Positions 17,293-25,482 of a DNA stretch of 56,146 nt are shown here, one piece after another. The position numbers and the translations under genes are program-made. Positions within the stretch are counted from its first letter, which is position 1, and every line of letters begins with the position of its first letter. The stretch lies in the NCBI RefSeq assembly GCF_001904725.1, contig NZ_MRCE01000041.1, forward strand, positions 1-56,146. Reading direction: 5' to 3'. Origin of the DNA: Phormidium ambiguum IAM M-71 (lineage in GTDB: Bacteria > Cyanobacteriota > Cyanobacteriia > Cyanobacteriales > Aerosakkonemataceae). The notes beneath the pieces were generated by a model. The model had not been told where the DNA came from. It searched no databases and was given only the letters and a program-made list of their open reading frames with translations.

Positions 17293-17901
17293 CTATACTT
17301 GTTGTGTAATACTGATATGTTTTGGTTGTGCTTTTACTCTTTTTATCCAAGCCTGAATACCTGGAAATTCTGATAAATCAAAACCTCCTTCATCTGCTAC
17401 ATGAGTATAAGCAAACAAAGCAATATCAGCGATAGTATAACGTTCAGCAACAAAAAATTTATGTTCAGTTAAATGCCTTTCCATTACTCTTAATGCAGCC
17501 TCACCTCCGGCTCTTTTTTGGTTGAGTGCATCCCGATATTCTTCCGCTTTTCCTAAGATAGAAATCCAATATCGAGAAGTAGCAATATAAGGTTCGTGAC
17601 TGTACTGTTCAAAAAACAACCATTGCAAGACTTGCGCCTTTTCAAAAGAGTCGTTTGGTAAAAAATCAGTCCCTTCACTCAAATAAAAAAGAATGGCATT
17701 TGATTCCGCTAAAAATTGCCCAGTTTCCGTCTCCAAAACTGGAATTCTCCCATTAGGATTTTTGCTTAAAAACTCAGGAGTTCGGCTTTCTCCTTTCAGA
17801 ATGTCAATTTGGATTCTTTGAAATGGAAGATTTAATTGAGTTAACAAAAGTCGGATTTTATAGCAGTTACCTGAAGAGAAAAATTCGTATAATTTATACA
17901 T
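17293..17901 (-). CDS. Glutathione S-transferase family protein
   Basis: A 202-residue cytosolic GST. Residues 1-75 are the thioredoxin-like N-domain with the SSGNCYKIRLLL active-site helix (Ser9/Ser10 or C13 as the thiolate-activating residue), cis-Pro in GRIPVLE and the glutathione-binding ESNAIL. Residues 85-200 are the helical C-domain with ERYTIADIALFAYTHVADEGGFDL. Substrate unknown; detoxification or thiol-disulfide chemistry is the usual role. It diverges from the SRAP gene with only 19 bp between the start codons, so the two promoters must overlap one another or the coding regions. Confidence 0.85.
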   Translation of the reverse strand: MYKLYEFFSSGNCYKIRLLLTQLNLPFQRIQIDILKGESRTPEFLSKNPNGRIPVLETETGQFLAESNAILFYLSEGTDFLPNDSFEKAQVLQWLFFEQYSHEPYIATSRYWISILGKAEEYRDALNQKRAGGEAALRVMERHLTEHKFFVAERYTIADIALFAYTHVADEGGFDLSEFPGIQAWIKRVKAQPKHISITQQV

Positions 17902-17920
17902 ATAGCATTCTCCAAATATT

Positions 17921-18589
17921 ATGTGTGGCAGATACAGTTTTACCCAATTAGCTGAAGCAATAACAGAGAAGTTTCAGGTTAAAGAAGTTCCTTCTCTTTC
18001 TCCTAGATACAACATTGCTCCAACTCAACAAGTAGCAACAATTTCCATCGATTCTGAAAGTGCGGAACGCCAGTTTAAAATGTTACGTTGGGGTTTAATC
18101 CCCAGTTGGGCAAAAGATGCGAAGATGGGGGCAAAATTAATTAATGCTAGAGCGGAAACAGTTGCAGAAAAACCAGCTTTTCGTGCAGCTTTTAAAAAGC
18201 GCCGTTGTTTAATTTTAGCTGATGGTTTTTATGAATGGCAGAGCCAAAATGGAGAAAAAAAACCCTTTTATTTTCGCTTGGAAAATGGCGAACCTTTCGC
18301 TTTTGCAGGTTTGTGGGAACATTGGGATAAAGGGGAGGATGAACCAATCGAAACTTGTACAATTTTGACGACAGAAGCTAATGAATTAATGCGCTCTATT
18401 CACGCTCGAATGCCTGTAATTCTTGACTCCAAAAATTACGAACAATGGTTAGATCCAGAAACGAAAAAAATCGAGTTGTTACAATCGTTTCTGCAAACCT
18501 ACCCCTCAGAAGAAATGACGGCTTATCCTGTTAGTACAAAAGTAAATAGCCCAAAAAACGATCGCCCAGAATGTATCATACCTATCTAA
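17921..18589 (+). CDS. SOS response-associated peptidase (YedK/HMCES, SRAP domain)
   Basis: A 222-residue SRAP protein beginning MCGRYS, where Cys2 becomes the N-terminal nucleophile after Met removal. It crosslinks covalently to abasic sites in single-stranded DNA and so protects them. The other active-site residues are present: N75 (LINARAET), E105 (DGFYEWQ) and H161 (SIHARMPVIL). PRYNIAPTQ and LRWGLIPSWA are also typical. The last 8 bp overlap the 3' end of the convergent zinc-ribbon gene. Confidence 0.9.
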   Translation: MCGRYSFTQLAEAITEKFQVKEVPSLSPRYNIAPTQQVATISIDSESAERQFKMLRWGLIPSWAKDAKMGAKLINARAETVAEKPAFRAAFKKRRCLILADGFYEWQSQNGEKKPFYFRLENGEPFAFAGLWEHWDKGEDEPIETCTILTTEANELMRSIHARMPVILDSKNYEQWLDPETKKIELLQSFLQTYPSEEMTAYPVSTKVNSPKNDRPECIIPI

Positions 18590-19202
18590 GTTGATGTCCG
18601 CAACGAGCACAAAACTTATCTTGTTCAGTTACAGAATTACCACATTGAGTACAAAAGCCACCTTTTGCGGGTAATTGTTCTCCCATTGGTGGCATTTTTA
18701 ACTCCATATTTCCCATTCGCATTTGCATTGTTGGCGACATTTGCATTTCCATATCACCCATTCGCATCGGTTCCATTGGTTTCATTGGTTCCATTGGCTT
18801 CATAGGTTTTATTGGTTGCATTGGTGGCATTGTCGAAGCGGGATTTTTTTCCGTTTCTTGCAGGGGAATCTTTTCTGCATTGCTTAAATAAGGAGTTTCA
18901 TTTAAACTACTCATTCCACTAGTTTGCAGACGTACAAAATGATTTCCTGATTGAGTTTGGATTTGCAAAATTGCGCCAGATGCAGTGCGAAATAAAGCTG
19001 GCGGTTGTACCCAAGAACCTGTGTGAAAACTGTTGCTTTGACTTTGTTGTTGTCCCGGACTACTGCTGAAAAGTGTGACTAAGGTTTGCGTTCCCTGATT
19101 TTCAACGTAAACTTGTTGTCCACTACCCAGGTTGCCTAAGTAAGTAATCATGTTTGCAACCAAAAGACAGACTACTACATATTTTAAAGCATTTTTCCAC
19201 AT
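18582..19202 (-). CDS. Membrane-anchored Met/Pro-rich protein with C-terminal zinc ribbon
   Basis: A 206-residue protein of no known family. Residues 7-25 form a hydrophobic segment (YVVVCLLVANMITYLG), probably an anchor or signal. A Gln/Ser-rich globular part follows (about 28-105). Residues 124-176 are strikingly Met- and Pro-rich, with repeats of PMKPMEPM and MEMQM/MQMRM. The C-terminus is a double-CxxC zinc ribbon (C184, C187, C198, C201). Met-rich MxM/MxxM stretches occur in copper-handling proteins such as CopA/CopB, but that is only an analogy here. If the N-terminal helix is a cleaved signal, the zinc ribbon would lie outside the cytoplasm, which is unusual. Confidence 0.7.
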   Translation of the reverse strand: MWKNALKYVVVCLLVANMITYLGNLGSGQQVYVENQGTQTLVTLFSSSPGQQQSQSNSFHTGSWVQPPALFRTASGAILQIQTQSGNHFVRLQTSGMSSLNETPYLSNAEKIPLQETEKNPASTMPPMQPIKPMKPMEPMKPMEPMRMGDMEMQMSPTMQMRMGNMELKMPPMGEQLPAKGGFCTQCGNSVTEQDKFCARCGHQLR

Positions 19203-19542
19203 AATTACTTAAGAGAAAATATTTTATTTAGGGATAAACTGCCCGAATACCTCTACTATTTTATTGTTGATTGGAAAGATGATTGTGCGATCGCTTACTT
19301 TTGCCAAATTATTTATAATAAATTGCTTTTCTTTACAAAAATATAGAGTATTCATTTCTGTGTCAGTTATAAAACTGTCCCCATTTTTATTACCAAATTC
19401 ACTAACAAAACTTCTATTTACGGTTAGTACTCTTTGATTGATTTCACCCAGTTAACAAACTGTCACTGTCAATTTATTCAGGGAAAAAACTAGTTATAAG
19501 CTCGAAAACATAACAAATTAAGCAAAAGTATTAGGAGACATT
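19203..19542. other. Intergenic region with a possible gene remnant
   Basis: 340 bp. On the minus strand a frame stays open from about 19427 down to a stop at 19224-19226, with an internal ATG at 19355 (MNTLYFCKEKQFIINN..., 43 codons). There is no Shine-Dalgarno sequence or start codon at its 5' end and no recognised family, so it may be a decayed gene or chance. The plus strand carries the promoter region of the YiaA-like gene (AGGAG before its ATG). Confidence 0.35.
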
Positions 19543-19824
19543 ATGCAACAACCACTTAACAATCAAAAAGATACAACAGCTTGGATTGTTCAAGTTTGGC
19601 TCTCTTTTACTCTTTCTCTTTCCGTTACTTCCATCGGGATATTTTATCTCCCTGTAGATGGTTGGATCAAAGGTTATATGGGAATGGGTTTACTATTTTC
19701 TGTAGGTTCTACTTTTACTTTAGCTAAAACTGTTAGAGATAATCATGAAGCCGCCAAATTAACGGCGAGAATCGACGAAGCTAGAGTTGAAAAAATCTTA
19801 ACTGAGCATCATCCTTTAAAGTAA
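19543..19824 (+). CDS. YiaA/YiaB two-helix inner membrane protein
   Basis: A 93-residue protein with the YiaAB domain: two membrane helices (about 14-36 and 46-62) joined by the conserved short loop YLPVDGWIKGYMGMG, then LAKTVRDNHEAAKL and a charged C-terminal helix (ARIDEARVEKILTEH). An AGGAG lies 6 bp before the ATG. The family has no established function. It is a single gene; the next genes converge on it. Confidence 0.85.
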   Translation: MQQPLNNQKDTTAWIVQVWLSFTLSLSVTSIGIFYLPVDGWIKGYMGMGLLFSVGSTFTLAKTVRDNHEAAKLTARIDEARVEKILTEHHPLK

Positions 19825-19937
19825 ATATAAGGGAGTGGGGCATTTTTGATTGTAAGGGGTTTCACTAAAAAATTAACCCCAAAATCTGCCCTGACAAAGT
19901 TTTGATTTAAGGATTTTTATTGCTACCTATTCCCTAA

Positions 19938-21140
19938 TCAACCAGAGATTTTTCTCAAACCACGTAACCAGCGATAGGGATAATAAAAAGGAATAAGTAA
20001 AGGATGGGAAATTTGGTAACGTTGTTGCATATAAGCGCGGCTAGGAAATAATGTTTCCCAAGCAATACGAAAACGAGTTAGCCAATCTTTTGCACCTGCT
20101 AAATCATCAAATAAACGTAAAATCATTGTTTGATTTTGCCAAGAAAAAGCTCTAACTTCTTCTCTAGAAGGTTTTAAAATCGCTAATTGCGATCGCACAT
20201 TTGCCGGAATTTCCACTTTCCATTCATCAGCTACCCGCAGTAAAATTTGTTGAATTGATAATACCAAATTGTAACTTTGTGCCTTCGCAATAACTAAATC
20301 CCAATCAATTGATGAGGGAGAAAAAGCGATCGCCTCAGCAATATCATGCACCCAAAGTAAACTATTTCCTCCGTGATGCAACATTAAATGAGCGCACAAA
20401 TAAACAATTTGCGCCTCATTACCTAAAATCAAAGCTGGAGAACCACTAATTGTAGTTTGTATCGCCGTTTCCCAAAACCAATCAGTCAGAAAAGTTCGTT
20501 GATAATAAGCTGGGCTAACTAATTTCCAATGCACATCTAAATTTACATCTACTAATCCCCGCTTCCAATGAATTTCTTCATTGCGAAACTCTTCATTAAA
20601 CCCAGATTGCATTTCCACACCTGCAAGTTGATAACCCAAATTCGCCACAACTTCTCTCACAATTGGTAAATCTTTCGGATGAATTAGTAAATCCAAATCT
20701 ACCATCTGTCTAGCAGCAATATCACCATAAACTTTTTCTGCCAAAGCTGCACCTTTGAGGACTATTACATCTACTTCAACAGCTGCCAAACTTTGCAAAA
20801 CATTACTCAATTCTCGCAGTAACAAAGTATTGCGACAAGCATTTTGATAATAGGCATTGTTCCATTCTTTTTGGATATTTTCCGGCAACCAATTCTCATT
20901 TCGTAAAATTCGATAAAGCAAAGGAGCCAAAGCTTCAATATATACAATTTTAGATAAATTATCCCAATCCAAATTACTATTTGTTGCTATTTCCCGCGCT
21001 ACTTCCAAGGCTGTTTTATCCCACCTCCCTCGCAAAATTAAAGTAATTAGCGATCGAGGATTAGTAATTGGAGATTGGGAATCAATAACTAATGAAGGAA
21101 AATTTAATGAAGATTTAAGTTTTGTTTTTAGGTTTTTCAT
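19938..21140 (-). CDS. Nucleotidyltransferase-family protein of the lasso-peptide cluster
   Basis: A 400-residue protein of the PF14907-type uncharacterised nucleotidyltransferases. The NTase signature is VIVLKGAALAEKVYGDIAAR (127-144) followed by QMVDLDLLIHP, with D148 and D150 as probable metal ligands; a helical C-domain follows. Proteins of this group recur in lasso-peptide clusters that also carry an HprK-like kinase. Nucleotidylation of the peptide or of an intermediate is possible but unproven. It lies 6 bp after the ABC exporter gene and is last in the operon. The N-terminal region (SQSPITNPRSLIT, residues 21-33) looks like a translated repeat and may be poorly conserved. Confidence 0.75.
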   Translation of the reverse strand: MKNLKTKLKSSLNFPSLVIDSQSPITNPRSLITLILRGRWDKTALEVAREIATNSNLDWDNLSKIVYIEALAPLLYRILRNENWLPENIQKEWNNAYYQNACRNTLLLRELSNVLQSLAAVEVDVIVLKGAALAEKVYGDIAARQMVDLDLLIHPKDLPIVREVVANLGYQLAGVEMQSGFNEEFRNEEIHWKRGLVDVNLDVHWKLVSPAYYQRTFLTDWFWETAIQTTISGSPALILGNEAQIVYLCAHLMLHHGGNSLLWVHDIAEAIAFSPSSIDWDLVIAKAQSYNLVLSIQQILLRVADEWKVEIPANVRSQLAILKPSREEVRAFSWQNQTMILRLFDDLAGAKDWLTRFRIAWETLFPSRAYMQQRYQISHPLLIPFYYPYRWLRGLRKISG

Positions 21141-21146
21141 TAACGT

Positions 21147-22973
21147 TTAATTTGCCTGGATTTGAGTTTTCCACGATTGAGCATAAAGACATCCAAGAGT
21201 TAATAACTCATCATGGCACCCTGATTCTACAATTTCACCATCTGACATAACATGAATGATGTCAGCACGTCTAGCAATAGTAAAGCGATGAGTAATAATA
21301 ATAGCTGTTCTCCCCTTAGCTAATTGGCAAAATCGCTCTAACCAATCTGCTTCTGCCCAAGAATCCATCGCGCTGGTTGGCTCATCTAAAATAATTAAAG
21401 GAGCCTGACGTAAAAAAGCCCTTGCTAAAGCAATTCTTTGCCATTCACCACCGCTAAGTTCTATGCCACCTGTAAATAATTTACCCAATATTGTGTGGTA
21501 ATTATCAGGTAAACGATCGATAATTTCTGTTGCTCCCGCAGCTTCAGCAGCATTGGCTATTTCTGGTAATTTGGCAGTAGCTAATAAGTCACCCAAGGCA
21601 ATATTTTCAGCAACAGAAGCGTTATAATTAACAGGTTGTTGAAATAAAACAGTAATTGATCTGCGTAATTTTTGAATTGGCAAATCGCGCAAGTCTATTC
21701 CATCCCAAGTTATTTTTCCTTGTTGCGGATCGTATAAGCGACAAAGCAATTTTAACAAAGTACTTTTACCTGCACCATTAGCACCGACAATGGCGATAAT
21801 TTTGCCGGATGGAATTGTTAAATTAAAGTTTTCTAAAGCAGCTTTGTTACTACCTGGATACCAGAAAGAAACATTTTCAAATTTGATTGCTCGATCTAAG
21901 TTCCTGGGAATTGATTTTGGTTGAAGAGGATCTATTACTTGGGGAGATAATTCTAAAAACTCGAAAAGATTACCTAAAAATAGCATATTGCTGTAAACTT
22001 GTCCTAAGTTTTGCAGCAAATTTCGCATTAATGTTTGACCTTGGTTAAAAGCTTGATAAAATAATGCTAAATCTCCCAAAGTCACTCGTTTTTGTAAAAC
22101 TTGTAATACCATCCAAGTTAAAGCAAAGGCAGTGATTAAAAGTGCGATCGCACTAGCACCTAAATTCGCTAAACTTTCATTCTTTGCTAATTTAATTTTT
22201 TCGGCTCTTAACTTGCGTCGTAAACTTTGATAAGCAGATTGAAAATAATCCCCTAATTCAAAAATTCTTAACTCCGCCGCCGAATCTTTTTCAGTTAGTA
22301 ACCAATAATAATACCAGCTACGTCTTTCATCAGCAGTTGCTTTGAGCCACCATTCATAATTTTGTTTACTATAATTTAAAATTACTGCAAAAGCAGGTAA
22401 AGTACTAATTAACAATGCCGCAGGAATCCAAACTCCAAATTGAGTTAAAACTGCTGCCATTGCGATTAAAGTAATACCATTTTGTACCAAACTTCCACTA
22501 TTTTCTAATAAAGCAGTTGGACGATAAAAAGCATCTTGTCTGGCGCGGTGTAAGCGATCGAAATATTCCGCCGATTCATAAAAAGCAAAATCCACTTCCA
22601 GCGACTTTTTATGAATCAAACAACTAATATAATCTTTAACTAATTCGGCTTGAACAGTACGCACCCAATTCAAGAAACTTCCCAACACTTGAGTTAATAA
22701 TAAAATACCTCCCATCACAGCAACTAAAATGAGAATGGGGATAGCATTTTCCTTAGAAACACCGACATTTAAAGCCGCTACCAAACTATCTACTAATTGC
22801 TGAGTTAAATAAACAGTAGCGACTGGTAATAACCCTTGAATAATTAACAAAACTGCCCAAATAAAAGTCCATTTTTTCGCAGCTTGCCAAACTAAATTAA
22901 AAGCCTGAAATAAATAGGGTAACTGACTAAAACCATTGCTTAATTTCTGCTTTAAAAAGCTAAATTTCTTCAT
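21147..22973 (-). CDS. ABC transporter, fused permease-ATPase: lasso-peptide exporter (D)
   Basis: A 608-residue half-transporter. The frame is open to 23024, but upstream codons lie in an inverted-repeat element, so the ATG at 22973 (MKKFSFLKQK) is preferred. Six membrane helices lie in residues 20-310. The ATPase domain has Walker A IVGANGAGKST, the Q-loop FQQPVNYNAS, the signature LSGGEWQRIALARAF, Walker B LIILDEPTSAMD and the switch His in IITHR. In lasso clusters such proteins export the mature peptide and often give self-protection. It is separated from the methyltransferase gene by 270 bp holding a mobile inverted repeat and a 10-bp tandem repeat; the next gene follows after 6 bp. Confidence 0.85.
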   Translation of the reverse strand: MKKFSFLKQKLSNGFSQLPYLFQAFNLVWQAAKKWTFIWAVLLIIQGLLPVATVYLTQQLVDSLVAALNVGVSKENAIPILILVAVMGGILLLTQVLGSFLNWVRTVQAELVKDYISCLIHKKSLEVDFAFYESAEYFDRLHRARQDAFYRPTALLENSGSLVQNGITLIAMAAVLTQFGVWIPAALLISTLPAFAVILNYSKQNYEWWLKATADERRSWYYYWLLTEKDSAAELRIFELGDYFQSAYQSLRRKLRAEKIKLAKNESLANLGASAIALLITAFALTWMVLQVLQKRVTLGDLALFYQAFNQGQTLMRNLLQNLGQVYSNMLFLGNLFEFLELSPQVIDPLQPKSIPRNLDRAIKFENVSFWYPGSNKAALENFNLTIPSGKIIAIVGANGAGKSTLLKLLCRLYDPQQGKITWDGIDLRDLPIQKLRRSITVLFQQPVNYNASVAENIALGDLLATAKLPEIANAAEAAGATEIIDRLPDNYHTILGKLFTGGIELSGGEWQRIALARAFLRQAPLIILDEPTSAMDSWAEADWLERFCQLAKGRTAIIITHRFTIARRADIIHVMSDGEIVESGCHDELLTLGCLYAQSWKTQIQAN

Positions 22974-23018
22974 AAAATAGCAAGTTAAAAAGTATTTATT
23001 ATTATCTTTTCCAAGTAA

Positions 23019-23121
23019 TACCAATTCTCTATGAGTATGCGCTTAATTAACCCCACCCCAAACCCCTCCCCGTAGACGGGGAGGGGCTATTATTTAAGCG
23101 CAATTTTACAGAGAATGGGTA
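23019..23121. mobile_element. Inverted-repeat (MITE-like) element, copy 3
   Basis: 103 bp with terminal inverted repeats TACCAATTCTCT and AGAGAATGGGTA, an inner repeat GCGCTTAA/TTAAGCGC, and a central 10-bp GC-rich stem (CCCCTCCCCG/CGGGGAGGGG at 23063-23086). It is bounded by TAA on both sides (23016-23018 and 23122-23124), a 3-bp target duplication. Its ends match those of the two larger copies at 40330 and 41347. It has no coding capacity. Confidence 0.8.
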
Positions 23122-23170
23122 TAAATATATCATCAACACTATCTGTGTACCCTGCGGTAAGACTGTACAT

Positions 23171-23210
23171 ATATCTGTGTTCATCTGTGTTTATCTGTGG
23201 ATATCTGTGG
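23171..23210. repeat. 10-bp tandem repeat (ATCTGTG family)
   Basis: Four consecutive 10-bp units with the shared core ATCTGTG(T/G) lie upstream of the exporter gene. There is no dyad symmetry and no spacer structure, so this is not a CRISPR. It is a simple repeat of a type I associate with cyanobacterial intergenic DNA. Confidence 0.8.
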
Positions 23211-23244
23211 TAAAAAAAAGATTTGCTTTTTTGCAATAACTCTA

Positions 23245-24393
23245 TTATTTACTATATTTCTGAGCCAGATTACCAACCCTTGTTAAAGCATCCTGCCAAT
23301 TAGCAAAACAAGTAGGAAACTTTTCCTGAACTTGAGTCGCAATATCACCCAACACTATACCTTTGCTCATTAATTCTAAAATAAAGCGATCGATCTCTCC
23401 CTCCTCATTCAAAATCGGTAAATAAGCAGAACTCGTCTTCCGCAAATTTTCCCAAGAAAGTGGCGTAGCGAAAAAAGTTGATTGCTGAAAATTTGCCTTA
23501 ACTTGACTAGAATCACCTTGCGAAAAAACCGAACTATGCCACCGCCAAACATAATTATTACCTACCAAATTAGCCTGTAAACTTACGGAAATTTGATCGC
23601 CAATTTCTAAAAACACAGGCTTTAACCAAGGCAGAAAACCATTACCATAAACGAGTTGTGGCATACCTGGTGCAGTAGAAAAACTCACCCCTTCTGCCAA
23701 CATTGCATCAAACCAAATACTAATACCATAACCCGTACCATTCCGAGCTACAGTCCAACTTAATTCAGCACAAACATCAGGACTTTCTATAGTAGGATAA
23801 TCTAAAGTTGCCCAAGATTGTGGCACAGTTAAAACTTGCGCTGGTGCTACCCAACCTTGACTCCAATTATTAATCACAATTTGACGCGCCGCAGTCATAT
23901 CTAAACCATAAATATTATGCTCCCAAACATCGACAATGCGATCGTACAAATGCGGCGCTTCCACTATTGTCGCCCACAAAGTATCGCGCTGTGGAATTAA
24001 AATTCCCCCTTCAGCAAGCAACCTTTTTCTTGCATCAATAATAGTCGGAATATGTTGTTGAAATAATGGCAACATCCCGCGAATATCTGATACAATTACA
24101 TCAGCTAATTCGGGTATGGTTATTTTTGTTGAAATATTTTGTAGAAAAATAATGCGATCGCTATAACCATTTTTTTTCGCAATTTCTTGCGCTACCTGGA
24201 TAGCATCACTAGGTTCAATAGCATAAACTTTTCGCGCCCCTAACTGACAAGCCAGCAAAGCAAAAATTCCCGTACCAGTTCCGATATCCACTACCACAGA
24301 ACCAGGTTTCACAGTTTGACGCAGTGCCTTAACATAAGCATCCATACGCCCTTTATCAGCAATCATGCTGCCATATCCAGAAATACTATACAT
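23245..24393 (-). CDS. PRMT-like SAM-dependent methyltransferase of the lasso cluster
   Basis: A 382-residue class I methyltransferase. The N-terminus (ISGYGSMIADKGRMDAYVKAL, residues 4-24) resembles the YxxYG..M..D..R..AY entry motif of protein arginine methyltransferases. Motif I is VVVDIGTGTGIFALLA (33-48), the strand-2 acid is E60 and the post-II segment is VIVSDIRGMLPL. The PRMT 'double-E' loop is not present (SDIRGM instead of SExMG), so the target residue may differ from Arg, although the putative core does hold one Arg. A C-terminal beta-barrel-like part follows. It starts 5 bp after the kinase stop, so both belong to one transcript. A tailoring methylation of the peptide is inferred from context. 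Confidence 0.75.
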   Translation of the reverse strand: MYSISGYGSMIADKGRMDAYVKALRQTVKPGSVVVDIGTGTGIFALLACQLGARKVYAIEPSDAIQVAQEIAKKNGYSDRIIFLQNISTKITIPELADVIVSDIRGMLPLFQQHIPTIIDARKRLLAEGGILIPQRDTLWATIVEAPHLYDRIVDVWEHNIYGLDMTAARQIVINNWSQGWVAPAQVLTVPQSWATLDYPTIESPDVCAELSWTVARNGTGYGISIWFDAMLAEGVSFSTAPGMPQLVYGNGFLPWLKPVFLEIGDQISVSLQANLVGNNYVWRWHSSVFSQGDSSQVKANFQQSTFFATPLSWENLRKTSSAYLPILNEEGEIDRFILELMSKGIVLGDIATQVQEKFPTCFANWQDALTRVGNLAQKYSK

Positions 24394-24398
24394 GGCAA

Positions 24399-25394
24399 TT
24401 ATTTATAATTTTTACCATTATCTAATTGTTGAAAATCCTTTAAAATTACATCACATAATTGAGAAATTTTTTCTGAATCTGTATGAGGTGTAACTTTTCG
24501 CAAAGGAACTTTAGCGACTACTCGACTTAATAAATCGAATTCAGCAGCACGCATTTTTTTTTCTAGCAAATTGTTAGCGTAAGTGTGAGAAATTAGTGTG
24601 ACTAAACCAGTATGACTGGGCACGGTTTCCACAAAAGGGGCGGTTGGGGAATTAGTGCGATCGCCTAAAATATAAACAGCACTCAAAGGTAAAGCTTGTT
24701 GCTGAAATTCATAACCATCTTGAGTTAAATCTAAATAACGTTTATCCCAATTAGGTGTTAAACAAGGCAAAGCGTCCACCTTACCATACAAAGCTTTTAC
24801 CGAAGAAGGCCATAAACGCACCCTGGGATAAGCAGATTGGACGAAAAATTGCTGTTTTCGATCCAATAATGGTAATACATCATCAGTAAGTATCGGAAAA
24901 CCAGCTTTAGCAAAAGCAGCAGCAGTTGTAGATTTACCCGCACCTGCTGCGCCAACTATAGCAATAGACTGATTACCAATTGCCACAGCACTAGCATGGA
25001 GACAAACAACACCCCTGCGCCGCAACACAAACCCCAAAATTGGCCCTAATAAATAAGTAGCCGTATCTTCCAAAGTTAAGGTATCGGGCCAAGTCGCCCA
25101 AATTTCTGTCCCTGTTTGGTTGATAATAAATTTAGTGCGATCGTAATAAGTCAACTGCAAATAAGCACCATCAGCCAGTTCCTCTACAGTTAATACAGGC
25201 AAACCATCTTCAGTTTTAAAGTCGCTAACATACAACTTTTGTAATGCTAGCGACTCTGTTTGATTTAACCAAGGTGGCATTAAATCCAACCAAATCTGCA
25301 AATCTGCCTTCTGTATATTAGTTGAAGGCACTAAACCCGGAATCGGAATATTAGAATGCAGATACATCCCAAAAGCAGAATAAAATAATCCCAC
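24399..25394 (-). CDS. HprK-like serine kinase of the lasso cluster
   Basis: A 331-residue protein related to the C-terminal domain of HPr kinase/phosphorylase. It has LHASAVA (His133), the P-loop VGAAGAGKSTTAAAF (147-161), ILTDDVLPL (D171/D172) and PRVRLWPSS. A poorly conserved N-terminal part (1-125) precedes the kinase. Relatives in lasso clusters include PadeK of the paeninodin pathway, which phosphorylates the C-terminal Ser of its precursor. The precursor encoded here ends in KSRAT, so S50 or T53 are candidate targets. It lies 88 bp after the precursor gene and 5 bp before the methyltransferase gene. Confidence 0.8.
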   Translation of the reverse strand: MGLFYSAFGMYLHSNIPIPGLVPSTNIQKADLQIWLDLMPPWLNQTESLALQKLYVSDFKTEDGLPVLTVEELADGAYLQLTYYDRTKFIINQTGTEIWATWPDTLTLEDTATYLLGPILGFVLRRRGVVCLHASAVAIGNQSIAIVGAAGAGKSTTAAAFAKAGFPILTDDVLPLLDRKQQFFVQSAYPRVRLWPSSVKALYGKVDALPCLTPNWDKRYLDLTQDGYEFQQQALPLSAVYILGDRTNSPTAPFVETVPSHTGLVTLISHTYANNLLEKKMRAAEFDLLSRVVAKVPLRKVTPHTDSEKISQLCDVILKDFQQLDNGKNYK

Positions 25395-25482
25395 AGTAGT
25401 TTTATACGTTTGGCCTGACGATCGATATTTTCCAGCAACAAGAAGGGATATCAGAAAATATCACCCTCCTTCCCGCCTTCAA

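Noticed and set aside
18582-18589. Sequence error suspected at the overlap of the SRAP and zinc-ribbon genes
   Set aside because: Both stop codons are clean and an 8-bp convergent overlap is ordinary.
23171-23210. Tandem repeats considered as a CRISPR array
   Set aside because: Units are 10 bp with no spacers. The TTCTGCC arrays and the TPR coding repeats were rejected for the same reason. No cas genes are present.
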